The position numbers were made by a program, and so were the translations under genes. Positions 6,931-14,176 of a DNA stretch of 25,322 bases are shown here, piece by piece (within the stretch, counting starts at the first letter, position 1; each line of letters starts with the position of its first letter). A model generated the notes under the pieces. It saw only the letters and a list, made by a program, of their open reading frames with translations. It was not told where the DNA came from and ran no database searches. The stretch comes from a virus, in the IMG/VR virus record IMGVR_UViG_3300036766_002282, positions 1 to 25,322 of that record. One strand, written 5' to 3'.

Positions 6931-7674
6931 TCATAGTATGTCTGCCTGCGGCTCGTGCTGGGCCATTTCATACCAGGCTACACCGCCGCTTACGGCGCCA
7001 TTGTTACCCAGGCCAGAGTAGTCATTCACCACTGTTCCTACACCTTCGATCATTGGAAGCCAGAGCACCAGGCCACTGCGCACGGGGTCTACCGGGTTTT
7101 GAAGATTCCAGTCCCACTCCGCTGCTGTTAGCCTGCGATTATACACTTTAACAAGAGCCAACTGGCCGTTAAAAGGAAGTTCTAAGGTTCCGCTCCTACT
7201 CCTGATGCCAACCCAAAGGGGTTGCGTATCATAGTTGATTGAGCCTGCCAAAACTTGTGTTGTGATTGTCCTATCTACGACCAACCCCCCTGTTGTGCCA
7301 TCATAGAATCCACCGAGCCTATGCCAGCGCCCGTCAGTTACTTTGGCACCCGTAAGCAGAATGTTGCCGGCAGATGTATATACGATAACATACCCCACTC
7401 CGCTACTATCAATGCGGAGATGCCATGCTCCCGAGTACGACGTTCCATAAGGGTTGAAGAGGGCGCATGGAGCGTTCACCGTATCCGTGCTTTTGACGAA
7501 GACTTCAGCTGAGAAGTTTGCAGGTTTCAATGAGGCGGTATAGGGAATGTTCACGTATTCTGTTATTACCCGATGAAAGGTTAATCCATAGAGAGCTGCG
7601 AGTGATAGAATTGGCAGAGTTTTTGGAATTCTCACGTAAACCCTTTTTGGCTGCGGTAAGAAGGGAAGGCTCAT
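6931..7674 (-). CDS. LamG / concanavalin-like lectin-fold virion protein
   Basis: 247 residues from the ATG at 7674, which overlaps the stop of the propeller gene as ATGA. A hydrophobic N-terminus (LPILSLAALYGLTF) precedes a LamG-type fold: FSAEVFVK, then WHLRIDSSGVGYVIVYTSAG, DGRWHRLGGFYDGTTGGLVV, FNGQLALVKVYNRRLTAAEW and a C-terminal GLVLWLPMIEGVGTVVNDYS. The D-G-x-W-H-x-(L/V)-x-G-x-Y-D-G and F-x-G-x-(L/I)-x-x-V-x-(V/I)-Y-x-R-x-L-(S/T) patterns are diagnostic of laminin-G-like domains. In viruses such domains bind glycans on the host surface or decorate the virion. Glycan binding here is inferred. Confidence 0.85.
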   Translation of the reverse strand: MSLPFLPQPKRVYVRIPKTLPILSLAALYGLTFHRVITEYVNIPYTASLKPANFSAEVFVKSTDTVNAPCALFNPYGTSYSGAWHLRIDSSGVGYVIVYTSAGNILLTGAKVTDGRWHRLGGFYDGTTGGLVVDRTITTQVLAGSINYDTQPLWVGIRSRSGTLELPFNGQLALVKVYNRRLTAAEWDWNLQNPVDPVRSGLVLWLPMIEGVGTVVNDYSGLGNNGAVSGGVAWYEMAQHEPQADIL

Positions 7675-9125
7675 TCGAGCACCGCCCAAGCGCTTACTGT
7701 TGCGGCGACTGAGGGAACGAAGTTGATTGCCATCAGCCGAGCCCCATAAGTCGTCACGTACAGCGTTAAAGTATTCGCGGCGACTGCCATGGAAGCTATT
7801 GTCTTAAAGGCGCTCGCAACCTCATCCCAAGCTTGGATGTTCAGGGTTCCTGTTTGGTTGCTGATGATGTAAAACGTTTTTTTGTCCACGTATGCCCCTG
7901 AAAACCCGGGTGTTGTGCTTCCGACTGAAGTATCTGTTATGCTCTGGGCCGACCACAAATAAAGTGGTACTGGTGGAAGAAACTTGGTCATGTTTGGAAT
8001 GACTTTGTAGATTGTGTCGCTTCCATAATCGCTTATGAGAAGGTTCCCATCAGGAGTACGGTGACAATAGCCGACGTCTTGGAGAAAAGGCGGAGCTCTT
8101 CCCGCACCGTTCCATGTAGTTCCAAACCTGTTTCCGAAGAGTACCGCGAGCTTATCCAGTTTTTCAGCCTTTATGTAGGCGATAATCGCACCAATGTAAG
8201 GTGAGGTTAGCAATGCTATCCTGTTGCTCCAAACATCAACACATTCGAGTGCGTGCGCGCCAAAGGGAACGTATCTTGGAGTTGAAAAGAGAAGAGTGCC
8301 ATCCGCGTTGAGATTGTAGAAGTTGCCCGTGGTCCAGTCAACAATTAAAATGTGGTGCCAGTTATAGAAGTCCGTTACGTCTTGGGATTCGTTGCCTTGA
8401 ATCTTATGAGCATACGTTGGAAAAGACAGGGCAGGAACACAGTTAGTTGACCAGTCTCTCACAAGTGTTTTGGCGGGATAGGCAACTTCGAGAACATGCG
8501 GATAATTAGAACTGTTTCCGAAGACTATTGTATTTTCATCCGTGAATTGAACGCTTGTGGGATAGATGTTTGCGAGTGAAAGGTCCGCGCCTGTTAAGCT
8601 CCACACAATCGCGTTTTGCGGCGTAACCTCTATAATCCTGTTGTTTCCAGTGTCCGCGATTAAAGTGTCCCCGTTGGCGAGCCTGACGGCACTGTAAGGT
8701 TGATTAAGTTGGTTCGCGCCCGACCCTGCAACGCCCGTGGTACCATACTGCCACACTATCGCTTTTGTTTTAGGGTTCACCTCTATGACCCTTTGATTAA
8801 GCATATCGGCTATGAGCCAGTTTCCATTAGCAAGTTCAAACACGTCTCTTGGCCCATTTAAGCCGAGCAAACCGGTGCGGTCTGGGATGCCGATACCGTA
8901 ACTTGCAAGAACAACAGCTCCGCAAGAGAGCCCAGCAAGAGCAGTAATTACATCAGCACTTGTCAAGGCCCTTACTTGCCGAGGGTCAAGAAGATTTCCG
9001 TTTCCATCATCCAGTGCTACAACGTCTTCATATACGGTTTGACCGCTTATCGTAAGCTTTCGTTCTCTTTGGTTCTTACCCGTACTGTCAGGCGGTAATG
9101 TAATTTTATCTTCAGTTCCAGACAA
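7671..9125 (-). CDS. NHL-type beta-propeller virion protein
   Basis: 484 residues from a TTG start with AAGGTGAG about 5 nt upstream. At least two clear NHL repeats occur: residues about 89-125 (GPRDVFELANGNWLIADMLN, then QRVIEVNPKTKAIVWQYG) and about 140-175 (QPYSAVRLANGDTLIADTGN, then NRIIEVTPQ). Degenerate blades follow through about residue 390 (for example GNLLISDYGSDTIYKVIP). The N-terminal 60 residues look like a short stalk, and the C-terminal 90 form a separate beta domain ending VSAWAVLE. NHL propellers bind proteins, RNA or ligands. Between the capsid gene and a LamG gene, a head decoration or host-binding role is likely but inferred. Confidence 0.82.
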   Translation of the reverse strand: MSGTEDKITLPPDSTGKNQRERKLTISGQTVYEDVVALDDGNGNLLDPRQVRALTSADVITALAGLSCGAVVLASYGIGIPDRTGLLGLNGPRDVFELANGNWLIADMLNQRVIEVNPKTKAIVWQYGTTGVAGSGANQLNQPYSAVRLANGDTLIADTGNNRIIEVTPQNAIVWSLTGADLSLANIYPTSVQFTDENTIVFGNSSNYPHVLEVAYPAKTLVRDWSTNCVPALSFPTYAHKIQGNESQDVTDFYNWHHILIVDWTTGNFYNLNADGTLLFSTPRYVPFGAHALECVDVWSNRIALLTSPYIGAIIAYIKAEKLDKLAVLFGNRFGTTWNGAGRAPPFLQDVGYCHRTPDGNLLISDYGSDTIYKVIPNMTKFLPPVPLYLWSAQSITDTSVGSTTPGFSGAYVDKKTFYIISNQTGTLNIQAWDEVASAFKTIASMAVAANTLTLYVTTYGARLMAINFVPSVAATVSAWAVLE

Positions 9126-9152
9126 AATTTCTCACCTTTGTTTAGTGTAACT

Positions 9153-9190
9153 GTGAAAAAGAAGCTATGAGAAAACAAGAAAAAATGGGA
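9153..9190 (-). terminator. U-rich spacer after the major capsid gene
   Basis: The 90-nt spacer after the capsid stop is strongly pyrimidine-rich on the coding strand (CCCATTTTTTCTTG, then CTTCTTTTTCAC). U-tracts of this kind terminate archaeal transcription. A partial terminator here would keep capsid messages abundant relative to the genes downstream. Not experimentally supported. Confidence 0.4.
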
Positions 9191-9215
9191 AAGTGAAATT
9201 GCTGATTCGAACTTT

Positions 9216-10109
9216 CTAAGTAGTGTTTAATCCTGTTATTTTCACGATTGCTTCTCCGCATGTGACAACTGGCGAGTACCTGGTGGTCAGGGACACGTCA
9301 ACCGCGTCGAACTCCTTTTTGACATCCAGATCCGATAGCAGAGGCCTCTTGATCACGAAAAAGCCTAGGGGCGCGTATGAACCGCTTAGGTTTTGGCCCG
9401 TGCTTAGCAAGTACGCTGTGCCTACAGACACGACGTTGCTCACGTAGAAGTCAAACCCGTACACTTTGCCGATGTTACCTGTTTGCACTACTGGCTCGCC
9501 GTACTGCGCGCTTAGGCTGAAGTTTGGCAGGTACCTCAAGTCTCTGGCGTTAATCGGGTTCACCAGCAGACTGTCAGCCACAAAGTTGTAGCTTCCTATG
9601 ATGGCCTCAGCCTTCAAAATGTCTTTCGTACCCGTCCCGCCTGAAACAGTGAACTCCGTGCCCGTCGCACCCATCGTCATCCCCGTTGCCGTGATGCTGT
9701 TAGCCGCTGCACCGTCAATGCATGTGAGGCAGTCCTTGTCAATCTGGTAGGCTACACGCCTCGCTAGACGTCTCAGCTGCTGCTCAATAACTGGAATGTA
9801 CAGATCTTCAATCTGCTCGCGGGGTACACGTACCCGTTCTCCCTTCTTGTAGGGCGTAACGGTGACGTAGTCAAGCGGTGTGAAATCCATCGGAATCTCG
9901 GTGGCCTCGCCGATTGCGCTGATGCCAATGCTTCTGGACCCTTTCTCTTTGGTGAATGTTGCCGTTCGTCCCGCAACTAACGGAAATTCAGGCAACAGGC
10001 GTTTCACGATGAGGGCTGGCATCGTCAATTCGATGATGTGCTGATGCAACGCTGGATACGCTACTGCTCCAGTGTCCACCCATGTTAAGGCGTCACGAAC
10101 GAAACTCAT
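9216..10109 (-). CDS. Major capsid protein (HK97 fold)
   Basis: 297 residues from an ATG about 10 nt after the decoration gene. Recognisable features of the HK97 fold: an N-terminal helix (about 20-40), an E-loop region around 54-85 (GRTATFTKEKGSRSIGISAI), a spine helix at about 98-125 (VPREQIEDLYIPVIEQQLRR), then the P-domain and A-domain strands with DSLLVNPINARDLRYLPNFS, and a C-terminal YVSNVVSVGTAYLL ... VSLTTRYSPVV. These phrases, and the position downstream of protease, scaffold and decoration genes, support a capsid protein assembled as a T-number icosahedron. It is followed by a U-rich spacer. Confidence 0.9.
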   Translation of the reverse strand: MSFVRDALTWVDTGAVAYPALHQHIIELTMPALIVKRLLPEFPLVAGRTATFTKEKGSRSIGISAIGEATEIPMDFTPLDYVTVTPYKKGERVRVPREQIEDLYIPVIEQQLRRLARRVAYQIDKDCLTCIDGAAANSITATGMTMGATGTEFTVSGGTGTKDILKAEAIIGSYNFVADSLLVNPINARDLRYLPNFSLSAQYGEPVVQTGNIGKVYGFDFYVSNVVSVGTAYLLSTGQNLSGSYAPLGFFVIKRPLLSDLDVKKEFDAVDVSLTTRYSPVVTCGEAIVKITGLNTT

Positions 10110-10119
10110 CTAAGGCACC

Positions 10120-10530
10120 TTACCAGAGCGCTACGATTCCAACGCCGCCGCTTGCTATTGCCTGCAGTGCCTGGCCGAGAATCGTCGTGTTCTTGCTGGT
10201 ATTGTCACTGATGATGAGGCCTGCGCTAGTGCCGCCGCTTGCGGATCCAATCTGATCGCCTGCAGCTATGCTCCCCCAAGCAATTGCTCGGATAAGGCCA
10301 CGACACGCGACCGATACTGGGCTGCCGTTCTTTGCACCCGTCAACGTTATGCCTTTCACTTTCGTGCTGTTCTGAGTCTGGCATTTTTTCACTGTGAAGT
10401 CGCCTGTGATTTCAACAAGATAGCCTGGAAGCAGATCCTCGCCGGCAAGCATTGTGATGACAAAAGTGTCTGAGACAAGGCTTGCGCCGGCGCTTGCCTC
10501 AAGATTCGGATAGCCCGTAAAGTAACTCAT
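10120..10530 (-). CDS. Capsid decoration protein
   Basis: 136 residues, beta-rich and Gly/Ala/Ser heavy. The sequence ITMLAGEDLLPGYLVEITG followed by strands and VSVACRGLIRAIAWGSIAAG resembles the small head-decoration proteins (DUF2190-type, capsid stabilisers) encoded directly before HK97-type capsid genes. The order protease-scaffold, decoration, capsid is the usual one. It has no enzymatic motif. The assignment is by position and composition with moderate family resemblance. Confidence 0.72.
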   Translation of the reverse strand: MSYFTGYPNLEASAGASLVSDTFVITMLAGEDLLPGYLVEITGDFTVKKCQTQNSTKVKGITLTGAKNGSPVSVACRGLIRAIAWGSIAAGDQIGSASGGTSAGLIISDNTSKNTTILGQALQAIASGGVGIVALW

Positions 10531-10540
10531 TTGTCATTCC

Positions 10541-11047
10541 TTAACCTTTGAACCCGGCGTTAGCCAGCTTCCGAGAAGCTTTGATCAAGTCGTTGAACCA
10601 CTTGTAATCTCCGAGAGCATCAGAATCCGATAACCCTTCAATTGCCCCGACGATGCCCTTGCCACTAGCTCGCTTCGTCTCTGCACCTGAACCTGCACCG
10701 TCAGCGTCTCCTTGATCCTGTTTCGTGCCATCCCCGCCCTCTTCAGCGTCTTCGCCACTTGCCTCGCTAAGCTTCTTTGACAGCTCGCTGATTTTCCTAC
10801 TGAGCTCCGTTTTCTTCGCACGTTTCGCGAGTTCACCTTCGATATCAGCGATTTTGCTTTTCAAATCGTCTAGTTCAGCGTCAGACGCTCCGGGCTTCTG
10901 CATAATCTGCTGCTTAAGCTGCGTCAACTGGTCAATGTACTGCTGATACGTATGTTCCTTCGGCGCACCTTCTCCAGGTGCAACGTTAACTATTCCTTGC
11001 GCTTGATGCGGAGAAGCCTTCTGCTGAGCATTTTGCCGTTCAGACAT
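10541..11047 (-). CDS. Nested scaffold protein from an internal start
   Basis: An in-frame ATG at 11047 (residue 237 of the fused gene) is preceded by GAGGTGA at 11059-11053, one of the best ribosome binding sites in the window, at a spacing of 5 nt. Translation from it would give a 168-residue protein made only of the disordered, coiled-coil and acidic scaffold part. This is the arrangement of lambda C and Nu3, where scaffold is made in excess of protease from a nested start. Whether it is used is unproven, but the binding site is far stronger than expected by chance within a coding sequence. Confidence 0.7.
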   Translation of the reverse strand: MSERQNAQQKASPHQAQGIVNVAPGEGAPKEHTYQQYIDQLTQLKQQIMQKPGASDAELDDLKSKIADIEGELAKRAKKTELSRKISELSKKLSEASGEDAEEGGDGTKQDQGDADGAGSGAETKRASGKGIVGAIEGLSDSDALGDYKWFNDLIKASRKLANAGFKG

Positions 11048-11755
11048 AGGCTTCACCTCTTTTGTGTTTGAACGTTGTTTTTCAGATCCTTGCGGCTCAC
11101 GCCTAGAACCCACATCCTTGTTACCGTTAAGTAACCGTGAATTAAGCCGACAAGTTAACGAGCCCTTATTGGTGCATGCGCCTTCAACGCAAGCCCCCTC
11201 GCACATAACGAGGGATTTTATTTGGTCTTCATTCATCGCAGCCGCGAAGCCCACGGGCTTGAACTCCGTGTTCTTGTACGCTGGACTCGCTACGATACTT
11301 AGCTCGCGCACTCGAGGCTTGTGCACAATTTCCCAAGCGTCTGGGCACAGGTGAACGAGCAGACCTTCGCTGCGCGTTTGTTCTCCGCACTTGCTACACT
11401 TGACGTCGTCGCTGTCGACCTGAACGCTCACATGCGTCAGATATCCTCTGAGAACCTTCTGGATTATCGCTGCCTCGCCGATTTCAGCTCGGAACCAGGC
11501 TTCTTCACCTATCCTTTTTGCTTCAGGAACCTTACCTATCACGGCCATGGCGCTTTCAGCATGGTCTATCCGCAGCTGCGAGCCCTGAAGACTTTGAACG
11601 AAAAAGTCCAAATCCTCTTCAGGAACCTGCCACTTGTTCGAGTTGACGCTTACGTCGATTGCCGTACCCTCAATGTTGATCAGACTCTCTCTCAACGCCA
11701 GCTGAGCATCTTGTCCGGCTAGGGCCTTGAAAGGAACAAAATATTGAAGCTGCAT
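10541..11755 (-). CDS. Prohead protease fused to scaffold
   Basis: 404 residues. Residues 1-170 form a head maturation protease of the S78/U35 kind: LRIDHAESAMAVIGKV contains the catalytic His65, LRGYLTHVSVQV contains Ser110, and ELSIVASPAY marks the end of the domain. Between them C120-x2-C123 ... H135-x-C137 looks like a zinc knuckle inserted in the fold. A Cys cluster follows (C185, C189, C194, C202), then a disordered linker and a coiled-coil scaffold (about 260-330) with an acidic region and a basic C-terminus. The protease cleaves the scaffold during capsid maturation. A second start inside the gene is described separately. Confidence 0.85.
   Translation of the reverse strand: MQLQYFVPFKALAGQDAQLALRESLINIEGTAIDVSVNSNKWQVPEEDLDFFVQSLQGSQLRIDHAESAMAVIGKVPEAKRIGEEAWFRAEIGEAAIIQKVLRGYLTHVSVQVDSDDVKCSKCGEQTRSEGLLVHLCPDAWEIVHKPRVRELSIVASPAYKNTEFKPVGFAAAMNEDQIKSLVMCEGACVEGACTNKGSLTCRLNSRLLNGNKDVGSRREPQGSEKQRSNTKEVKPMSERQNAQQKASPHQAQGIVNVAPGEGAPKEHTYQQYIDQLTQLKQQIMQKPGASDAELDDLKSKIADIEGELAKRAKKTELSRKISELSKKLSEASGEDAEEGGDGTKQDQGDADGAGSGAETKRASGKGIVGAIEGLSDSDALGDYKWFNDLIKASRKLANAGFKG
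11053..11059 (-). promoter_or_regulatory. Internal ribosome binding site for scaffold
   Basis: GAGGTGA on the coding strand, complementary to the conserved 3' end of 16S rRNA, 5 nt before the internal ATG of the protease-scaffold gene. Confidence 0.75.
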
Positions 11756-11758
11756 CTT

Positions 11759-12190
11759 CTACGCCACCACAAAAGCACGTTTACCCTGAGACCTAAACCA
11801 CTCTATCTGATAGGCCTTGAACGTTTCAGCGTCAAGCATGCTCTTCCTTTTCGCTGGACTGTAACCCTTACAACCGGGCACACTGCACGGCGGGTGTTCC
11901 AGGCCAACCGTTTTGTAAGCATTGAGTAAGATGTCGTGAGCTCTCTTCTGCAGTGCAGGGCTCAGCTTTGTATGGGTGCACCTTGCCATCGCGTTACGAA
12001 GATGTGAAAGGTCGATTTTGCCGTTCTTATCCTTGTAGGGAAGGTGTCTCAAGCTTCTGGGAACAGTCTTGCCTTCACTGTCCTTCTTGCCGCCAGACTC
12101 GACTAGAGCAAAACTGCTGTCCGGAAGGTCATTTATGTATCCAGTACTCCATTCTGCTGCTTCAAAACCCATTTTTTCATCACTCAACAT
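11759..12190 (-). CDS. Head morphogenesis accessory protein (PDSxFA motif domain)
   Basis: About 143 residues from the ATG at 12190, which overlaps the end of the upstream gene by 11 nt; an ATG at 12172 is an alternative. The core reads NDLPDSSFALVESGG ... RSLRHLPYKDKNGKIDLSHL, then RNAMARC and a helix TKLSPALQKRAHDIL. The LPDS-x-F-A and R-x-L-P-x-x-D-x-x-G motifs recur in archaeal and bacterial head-protease neighbours, where they form a small domain often joined to the prohead protease. Here it is a separate gene 3 nt before the protease. The function is unknown but it is very probably a head assembly factor. A C-x4-C pair follows the domain. Confidence 0.68.
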   Translation of the reverse strand: MLSDEKMGFEAAEWSTGYINDLPDSSFALVESGGKKDSEGKTVPRSLRHLPYKDKNGKIDLSHLRNAMARCTHTKLSPALQKRAHDILLNAYKTVGLEHPPCSVPGCKGYSPAKRKSMLDAETFKAYQIEWFRSQGKRAFVVA

Positions 12191-12491
12191 TCGAGATTTG
12201 AACATAAGCGTTAACAACGCGGCGCCTGTACTCGTTCCACGCCCTAAAATCCAAGAGAGTCTGAATTTCACGCTTCAAGTGACTGTCGAGCCACTTGCGG
12301 ACCTGGTCAGCAGCCTTGAACTGGGCCTTCTCAAAGATGTAGTTCTGAATTTCCCATCGTTCCGACCCCTTCACTTTTCCAACAGTGATTTTGACGCCTT
12401 TGCCGAGATCTTTAACCTTTACTCTCTCAAACTTGCCCTGATCAGCGATTTTATACCGCCAAACAGTTTTATCCTCTTCAAGACCATGCAT
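12180..12491 (-). CDS. Small head-module protein with helical WL-x-H motif
   Basis: 103 residues from the ATG at 12491, 14 nt after the stop of the previous gene; a GGTGG lies about 9 nt upstream. It reads as strands (WRYKIADQ, GVKITVGKV, ERWEIQNYIFEK) followed by a helix with ADQVRKWLDSHLKREIQTLL. The pattern of an aromatic strand then A-x-x-V-R-K-W-L-x-x-H resembles a short domain found next to prohead proteases in many tailed viruses. It is placed upstream of the protease accessory gene, overlapping it. The function is unknown. Confidence 0.65.
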   Translation of the reverse strand: MHGLEEDKTVWRYKIADQGKFERVKVKDLGKGVKITVGKVKGSERWEIQNYIFEKAQFKAADQVRKWLDSHLKREIQTLLDFRAWNEYRRRVVNAYVQISNVE

Positions 12492-12505
12492 TCTTCATAC
12501 CACCA

Positions 12506-12808
12506 TTAGTTGGCAAGCCATTCACAAAGCGTGAGCAGCCGCTTCAAAACCGCGGCCTTTAGCTTCGCATGACGCCTCCCCTTATCAATGAACATGACGT
12601 ACGTCTCACAATCCTGCGGCATCACAACCCGCATCAACTTGTTGTAACGAAATTTCTTCCTGTCCAATTTACCATAGAAAAACCGTCTAACCCTGCAGAA
12701 GATGCAAGTAAGATGAGGCCTTCGCATCTGATTGCTGTACCCGCACAGCGGGTGACAGGCAAACCTCACTCTCAAGTTCTTCACCCGAGAGCTCAAGTTC
12801 AACCTCAT
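12506..12808 (-). CDS. Small basic protein with zinc-type Cys pairs
   Basis: 100 residues. The start ATG overlaps the portal stop as ATGA. C18-x3-C22 and C35-x2-C38 form two Cys pairs separated by 12 residues, followed by a strongly basic stretch (RRFFYGKLDRKKFRYNK) and a helix at the C-terminus. This could be a zinc-binding nucleic-acid protein. It sits between the portal and the head accessory genes, where head completion factors are coded. No family is recognised. Confidence 0.6.
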   Translation of the reverse strand: MRLNLSSRVKNLRVRFACHPLCGYSNQMRRPHLTCIFCRVRRFFYGKLDRKKFRYNKLMRVVMPQDCETYVMFIDKGRRHAKLKAAVLKRLLTLCEWLAN

Positions 12809-14166
12809 TTTCCGGCCTTGCCCTCCTTAACCATCGTGACAGAGGATCCAGCAGACGCATCACGAACTCCCTGCTCAGGCATCTGCTCCGGATACCCGAG
12901 CTGAGGCCGTGCCTCTTCGAGCGCTACTATTCCCTCTTTAACCAGGTTCGTGATGTACGCCGCCTTGACGTCAAGCGTGGGCTCCCACACGGGCCGCCAT
13001 TTCACATGTGGAATTTCTTGGCCTTCTCCCCACTTATCCCGTATCAGCTGCTTGAACAGACCCGATTCCAAAGTGTCGCCGATGAGCTCCTGGAACATCC
13101 GTTCCTCCGTGACATACTCTTGCATGACGATGTCGGCTGTGGCCCTGTTCGTCTTTTCGCTTTCGCCCATGAAGATTTTCGGAACGCCCAGCACGGCGCA
13201 ACGTTGAGTAGTTAGATAGTTCAGCCACCACTGAATGTTCACTTCTTTCGTCATGCTTTGAACAACGGTGACTTCAACGTCGCCACGGACAAATACGTCT
13301 GTCGCAGGTTTGCGGTCGCGAAAAGCCTCCATGAGACTCTGCAACTGCGGATCTGAAAAGGGCCTCTCCGGCGTGCCAGCTCTGACGACTAGCATAGGCT
13401 TCGTGTAAATATGCATGATAAGCGACATGTCGTCTTCCATCTGGTCGATGAGCGCCTGCACCTTCAACAGCGACCTCAACAGCGACGTGCCATAGCAAGA
13501 CTCGAACCACCAGCTCTTCGCTCCGTAACGGAAATGCACTATGTCATCCGCAACAAAGGCGACTGGGGGAAAGGTTAGCAGTTGAATGTAGCCGAACACG
13601 TTGCCGTACGCGTCCCTGCGCACCCGCATGTGCACTGGATCCAACGGTTTAAGCCAGGCAACTTCGCCTGTCTGCTCATCCCGGCAGATCTCGAGGTAAG
13701 CGTTCCCAAAAACAATCATGTCCGTTCCGATTATTCTCAACGTGCCAAGAATGTTCTGTTCATCAAGCCAATCCATAAGCCACTCGCGAACCTGGTCCTC
13801 GCCGCCTTCCAGTTCGAAACCCTGCGCAATGGCCATGTTCACTCTAACGTCTACGCTGGCTTTGATGTACGGCTTGAAAGTGTAGGATTCCTTGTAAGTG
13901 GGGAGGTCCTCAACGGGAGTTGCGCCCCAGAGCCTTTCCCAGTAGGCCATGTATGGAGGAGTGACGAAGCCGGCGCCAGAGCCCTTAAGCATATACTTGG
14001 TGACGTAGCCCCAGAGCATGTTGTCCTGTTTCCAACTCACAGGAACCTCCTCTTCAAGCTGTTTCCTAGCCACATCAGGAGGAACCTTGCGCTCGGCAAC
14101 AAGTCTGGCAGCGGCCTGCCTAACGCTATTGAAGCCCTTCCGAATTTTCTCAGCGACGAAACTCAT
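12805..14166 (-). CDS. Portal protein
   Basis: 453 residues, typical for HK97/SPP1-class portals. Recognisable phrases: the helical N-terminal part; IGTDMIVFGNAYLEICRD followed by WLKPLDPVHMRVRRDAYGNV, the portal P-L-D-P and D-x-x-G-N-V core; ADDIVHFRYG with CYGTSLLRSLL, the conserved D-x-I-x-H-x-R ... Y-G-x-S motif; and CAVLGVPKIFMGESEKTNR, the G-V-P stretch. It forms the dodecameric ring through which DNA is packaged and ejected. It lies 10 nt downstream of the large terminase and overlaps the next gene. Confidence 0.92.
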   Translation of the reverse strand: MSFVAEKIRKGFNSVRQAAARLVAERKVPPDVARKQLEEEVPVSWKQDNMLWGYVTKYMLKGSGAGFVTPPYMAYWERLWGATPVEDLPTYKESYTFKPYIKASVDVRVNMAIAQGFELEGGEDQVREWLMDWLDEQNILGTLRIIGTDMIVFGNAYLEICRDEQTGEVAWLKPLDPVHMRVRRDAYGNVFGYIQLLTFPPVAFVADDIVHFRYGAKSWWFESCYGTSLLRSLLKVQALIDQMEDDMSLIMHIYTKPMLVVRAGTPERPFSDPQLQSLMEAFRDRKPATDVFVRGDVEVTVVQSMTKEVNIQWWLNYLTTQRCAVLGVPKIFMGESEKTNRATADIVMQEYVTEERMFQELIGDTLESGLFKQLIRDKWGEGQEIPHVKWRPVWEPTLDVKAAYITNLVKEGIVALEEARPQLGYPEQMPEQGVRDASAGSSVTMVKEGKAGK

Positions 14167-14176
14167 TCTTCACATC

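Noticed and set aside
10585-10836. 83-residue alternate-frame ORF in the scaffold region
   Set aside because: Overlaps the scaffold in another frame; arises from the Lys/Ser-rich coiled-coil codons.
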